Positions 42,425 through 45,563 of a stretch of 45,563 nt of DNA are shown one piece after another. The stretch comes from CAWHNT01 sp963830775 (GTDB taxonomy: Bacteria > Pseudomonadota > Alphaproteobacteria > Geminicoccales > Geminicoccaceae). The notes under the pieces are model-generated. The model saw only the letters and a list, made by a program, of their open reading frames with translations. It ran no database searches and was not told the DNA's origin. A program made the position numbers and the translations under genes. The stretch lies in NCBI GenBank assembly GCA_963830775.1, contig CAWHNT010000027.1:1-45563 (forward strand). The letters run 5' to 3'. Position 1 is the first letter of the stretch; each line of letters starts with the position of its first letter.

Positions 42425-42667
42425 ATGATCAACATCAGTAGGCCCATGTGGGTCACCAAGTGCCGCGCCATGCTTGTGGCCGGGGTCCTGCTCGCGACGG
42501 GCCTGGGCACGACCGCCTGTACCGAGAACACGGGCAAGGGTGCAGCCATCGGGGCGGCCGCAGGTGCCGGCCTGGGGGTTATGAACGGCGGCATCATCCG
42601 CAGCGCCTCAACCGGTGCCGCCGTAGGCGCGGCCGGCGGCTACATCTACGACCAAGTCCGCGACTAG
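42425..42667 (+). CDS. Glycine-zipper lipoprotein, copy 2
   Basis: An 80-residue protein very close to copy 1. It keeps SRPMWVTKCRAMLVAGVLLA and TGLGTTAC, and GKGAAIGAAAGAGLGVMNGG then STGAAVGAAGGYIYDQVRD. Differences are conservative substitutions (e.g. L to M, N to S), so it is under selection or recent. The start is ATG 42425. Confidence 0.75.
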   Translation: MINISRPMWVTKCRAMLVAGVLLATGLGTTACTENTGKGAAIGAAAGAGLGVMNGGIIRSASTGAAVGAAGGYIYDQVRD

Positions 42668-42777
42668 CATCGGGGCAATAGAACCTTGCGCCGCGCCGCC
42701 TGGCGCGGTGCGGGCACCTTCTCGCTGGACAGCCTGGTGGCGCGACCGCGCCTCCCCGTAACCGAGCGACAGAGCTG

Positions 42778-42959
42778 ATGCAAAATCGACGACGACCCGC
42801 GCGTGCTGGCCGTGCTGCTCGGCCTTGCGCTGCTGCTTTATCTCGCCGCCTGGCTCCTGATCGGCCCACCGCCGGACTGGCAGCAAGCATCCGAAGCTGT
42901 GCCACCGAAGGCCACCTCCATAGGGGGGTGGGCCCGCCTGGAGCAGGACGGAGCCCTCC
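42778..42959 (+). pseudogene. Small membrane protein, copy 2, frameshifted
   Basis: Corresponds to 39420-39605. The ATG at 42778 is followed by one extra base compared with copy 1, so the membrane helix (VLAVLLGLALLLYLAAWLLI) is in another frame without its own start. The frame from 42803 continues straight into the regulator copy. Confidence 0.6.
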
Positions 42960-43384
42960 GACGAGACACTCTCCGCAGCCGACCGCGCTGGACTTGCCGA
43001 AAGCCGACATTTCAGGGGCGAAACCGGAGCATGCCGGGCCGCCTATCGGGGCTCGCTCGAAGCAGTTCGGGCGCAAAGGGCTTTCTTGCCGAGCGCCAGG
43101 CACGAGGACACGGCCTGCTGGAAAATATGCTGAGCGCGCTCTTCGCCGAGCCGGGCATGCACCGGACTGAACTCGTCAGCCGGATCAGCCAGTATGCCGG
43201 CGTTTCCCGCGCGACGGCCGAACGGGTCGTCAGCCGGGCCCGAGCCAGCGGCTATATCGTCGACCAGCCGTCCGGCAGAATGGTCCGCTATTTCCTCTCC
43301 CAGCGTTCGTTCAACCGATGCCTAGAGTACTATAGGAAGTATATGTCGGCGGAGCGAGCGAAGCTCCGCAATAGAACAGTATAG
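42960..43384 (+). pseudogene. Winged-helix regulator, copy 2, start lost and frameshifted
   Basis: Corresponds to 39602-40018. The ATG of copy 1 is ACG here (ATGA became ACGA). The N-terminal part reads in one frame (PTALDLPKADISGAKPEHAG) and the winged helix in another (MHRTELVSRISQYAGVSRAT, with DQPSGRMVRYFLSQRSF). The helix-turn-helix sequence itself is well conserved. The product is unlikely to be made as in copy 1. Confidence 0.65.
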
Positions 43385-43532
43385 AAGATGATGTTGCCGT
43401 CATAGCTACGGCTTGGCACATCCTAGAATGTACTCCGGCTTCCTAGGGTCTGATTGCGACTGACGATCTGAGCCTTGCCTGCATCTCGTTGACTTACCTC
43501 ATTACTTGCTTAGTGGCTGGCGGTGAGAGGCT

Positions 43533-43925
43533 ATGACTGCTGCTCGGGATGAGCAGGTGCCGGGGCTTGGCCGGTGCCACGGTGCTCCTCGTCGAGGACG
43601 AGGCCGTTGTAGCGTTGGACCTCGCCTTGGTGCTGGGCGATCCGGGCTGTGTCGTGCTTGGCCCCGCGGTCGACAGCATTCAAGCTCTGGCCCTTTTAGG
43701 GGGGCAGCGGCCGGATGCGGTGCTGCTCGATCTCAGCCTGCGGGACAGGTTCGCGCTGATCCTGACCGAGGTGCTGGCCGCCGACGACGTGCGATACGTC
43801 CTGCTGACCACCGGCTGCGACTGCGAGCAGCTCGCACCAACCCTGCGCCAGGCACCACATCTCGACAAGCCCTACGGCCGCGAGGAGCTCCGCCGGGCAT
43901 TGCTCCAAGGTCCTTGGCCGGTGAA
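43533..43925 (+). pseudogene. Stand-alone receiver protein, copy 2, frameshifted
   Basis: Corresponds to 40173-40559. The ATG at 43533 gives a short start in one frame, and the receiver itself (VLLVEDEAVVALDLALVLGD, PDAVLLDLSLRDRFALIL, LDKPYGREELRRALLQ) is in the next. The acidic pair, phospho-Asp and Lys are all still present. The sequence then runs into the G tract, so its end is not readable. Confidence 0.6.
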
Positions 43926-43945
43926 TGCCGCCTGTCAAGATTTTT

Positions 43946-44086
<141 letters not shown>

Positions 44087-44094
44087 ACTGCCGG

Positions 44095-45563
44095 CCGGGA
44101 TCACCTGAGGGTCTGGGCCGAGCCCCTCCTAACCATACTCGGCTTTGTCGTCCTGGCACTCCTGCTACGAGCGCCGGCTCTCCTCTACTCGGTCATCAAC
44201 TTCGATGAGAGCCTTTACCTCCTGATCGGCGACGAGCTGCGCCGGGGCATTCTTCCCTTCACCCATCTCTGTGACCGCAAACCTTTCGGCCTTTTCGCGC
44301 TCTTTGCGCTGATTGCGTCAGCACCCTTTGACGCGATCGTGGCAAGCCGGCTTGGCGCCAGCCTCGCAGTCGGGCTCACCGCCTGGCTGCTCCACCGTGC
44401 AGCAGGCCTCCTGTTCGACGACAGGTCTCGTCTGATCGGGCCCGCTGCCGGGCTCGCCTATGTCGTCTACTCTCTCGCGGATGGCGGGTTGGCCTCGAAC
44501 GCGGAGGTGTTCCTCAACCTCCTTGCCACGCTCAGCCTTCTGCTCATGCTCAAGGCGGTTGGGACGGGTCTGAGCGCCCTCGCTTCGGCCTCTTGCTCGG
44601 GGCCGGGTTCGTCCTGGGCGTCGGGGTGCAGATCAAGCAGACCATCCTGTTCGACATGCTGGCGCTCCTCGCCGGCTTCTATCTGCTGACCACCTCGCGG
44701 CTCTCACAGCTCGGCCGCCACATCCGAGCCACGGTCCCCGGTCTTGCAGCACTCGGTCTTGCGAGCACGCTGCCCACGCTTGCGGTGATCCTGCCCTACG
44801 TCGTCACCGGTCACTGGCACGACTGGGTGTGGGCGAACATCGTGGCCCAGCGGGGCTTCATCGACGATCCGGCTCAGCCGCTCGCATGGCATCCCGCCTT
44901 TTGGGCAGTGCTGGAGCAGGCACCTTTGTGGTGCGGGCTGCTGCTCGCTGCCGCTATCTCCCGCTGGCTCGTCCGTGACGGCATGGAGGCGCGAGCGGTC
45001 GCCCTTCTGCTCGGCTGGGTCGCTGCCGTGGCCCTTGCTCAGCTGTTCTTGCGCGTCGCCGCCGACCACTACTTCCTGCAGTTCCTCCCAGCCCTCTGCC
45101 TCCTGAACGGCCTTGTGCTGGGCCGCGGCCTGCTCGCTCACGTGACCGGTCCCCGGGGCAGGCTGGCATTCTCGCGGTCTGTGGTGGGGCTCACCATCTT
45201 CGCGGTGGCGAAGAACCCAATCGTGAACGCCCTCTACGTCGCGCACGACCGCTACCTGCAGGGCGAGAGCTGGGCCGGCGACGTACCGCGTCAGGCGGCA
45301 GCCGACCTCAAGCCCCTGCTGCAGCCGGGCGATGCTCTTTATGCCGTCGGCTTCCTGCCGGTCATCTATCATCTGACCGGGGCCGAGATCCCGACCCGGT
45401 TCGCTTTCACGGGCCTGCCACACCGGAGCTATGCCGGGCGTGATGGCTGTCCGTGGGTGACGCAGGAAGCCGAGCTGCAGCGGATCCTTGATACCAGACC
45501 GCGGTTCATCTTCGTCGAGCAGGGCGTGTTCTACGCCCAGCTGACAGCGCCAGTGAGGGCCCT
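44095..45563 (+). pseudogene. GT-C membrane protein, copy 2, frameshifted and truncated by window end
   Basis: Begins without a start after the A tract. The first helix (ILGFVVLALLLRAPALLYSV), FDESLYLLIGDELRRG and the following segment match copy 1. Frames change near 44565 and near 45150-45180. The middle (IKQTILFDMLALLAGFYLLT, DHYFLQFLPALCLLNGLVLG) is well preserved. From 45182 it is identical to copy 1, then the window ends. Confidence 0.7.

Overview
The window is high-GC DNA from an alphaproteobacterium, most likely in or near the Rhodospirillales/Geminicoccales. I infer this from the phasin, the DUF485-ActP pair, the HWE-type histidine kinase, the PrtD-like type I secretion genes and the mix of insertion sequences. 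No rRNA, tRNA or CRISPR array was seen, so taxonomy rests on protein style only.

Layout. 1-7.2 kb: a broken pentapeptide-repeat gene, the acetate permease pair actP/DUF485 on the minus strand, a phasin gene split by an IS3-family element, a DUF1003 membrane protein and decayed small ORFs. 7.2-12 kb: a triple-PAS HWE histidine kinase, an orphan XRE regulator, a frameshifted polytopic membrane protein and a gene-poor stretch. 12-18.1 kb: mobile-element territory, with an IS110/IS1111-type element, an abutting frameshifted IS701-like element, an IS1380 remnant, a GT4 glycosyltransferase and a decayed IS1380 copy. 18.8-22.1 kb: an SF2 helicase and an App1-like phosphatase. 22.1-30.5 kb: a type I secretion neighbourhood with two RTX/calcium-binding proteins ending in DFVL, HlyD and ABC genes, and an unusual single-protein two-component system (REC, OmpR-type wHTH, two PAS domains, kinase, REC). 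30.8-32.1 kb: an exported protein joining a peptidoglycan-binding-like domain to a staphylococcal-nuclease-like domain. 32.2-38.2 kb: a chromosomal gene cut by an IS3 element whose orfB was itself cut twice, by an IS30 element and by a serine-recombinase element. 38.2-45.6 kb: a tandemly duplicated module of about 3.35 kb encoding a glycine-zipper lipoprotein, a small membrane protein, a winged-helix regulator, a stand-alone receiver protein and a GT-C type membrane protein. A third regulator paralogue is divergent from copy 1.

The most novel-looking part is the duplicated module. Its two copies share a promoter (TTGACG, 17 bp, TATATG) embedded in a 23-bp motif that recurs at least three times near the three paralogous regulators. 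This suggests a self-regulated envelope system. Copy 2 is decaying, and its middle is replaced by 28 G and 62 A residues that are probably a sequencing or assembly artefact.

Caveat for the whole window: many genes carry one or two single-base frameshifts (pentapeptide, ABC transporter, second RTX, GT-C genes, four transposases), while long genes such as actP, the two kinases and the helicase are intact. Some frameshifts may be sequencing errors rather than real pseudogenes. Functional statements come from recognised sequence motifs only; no database search was run.
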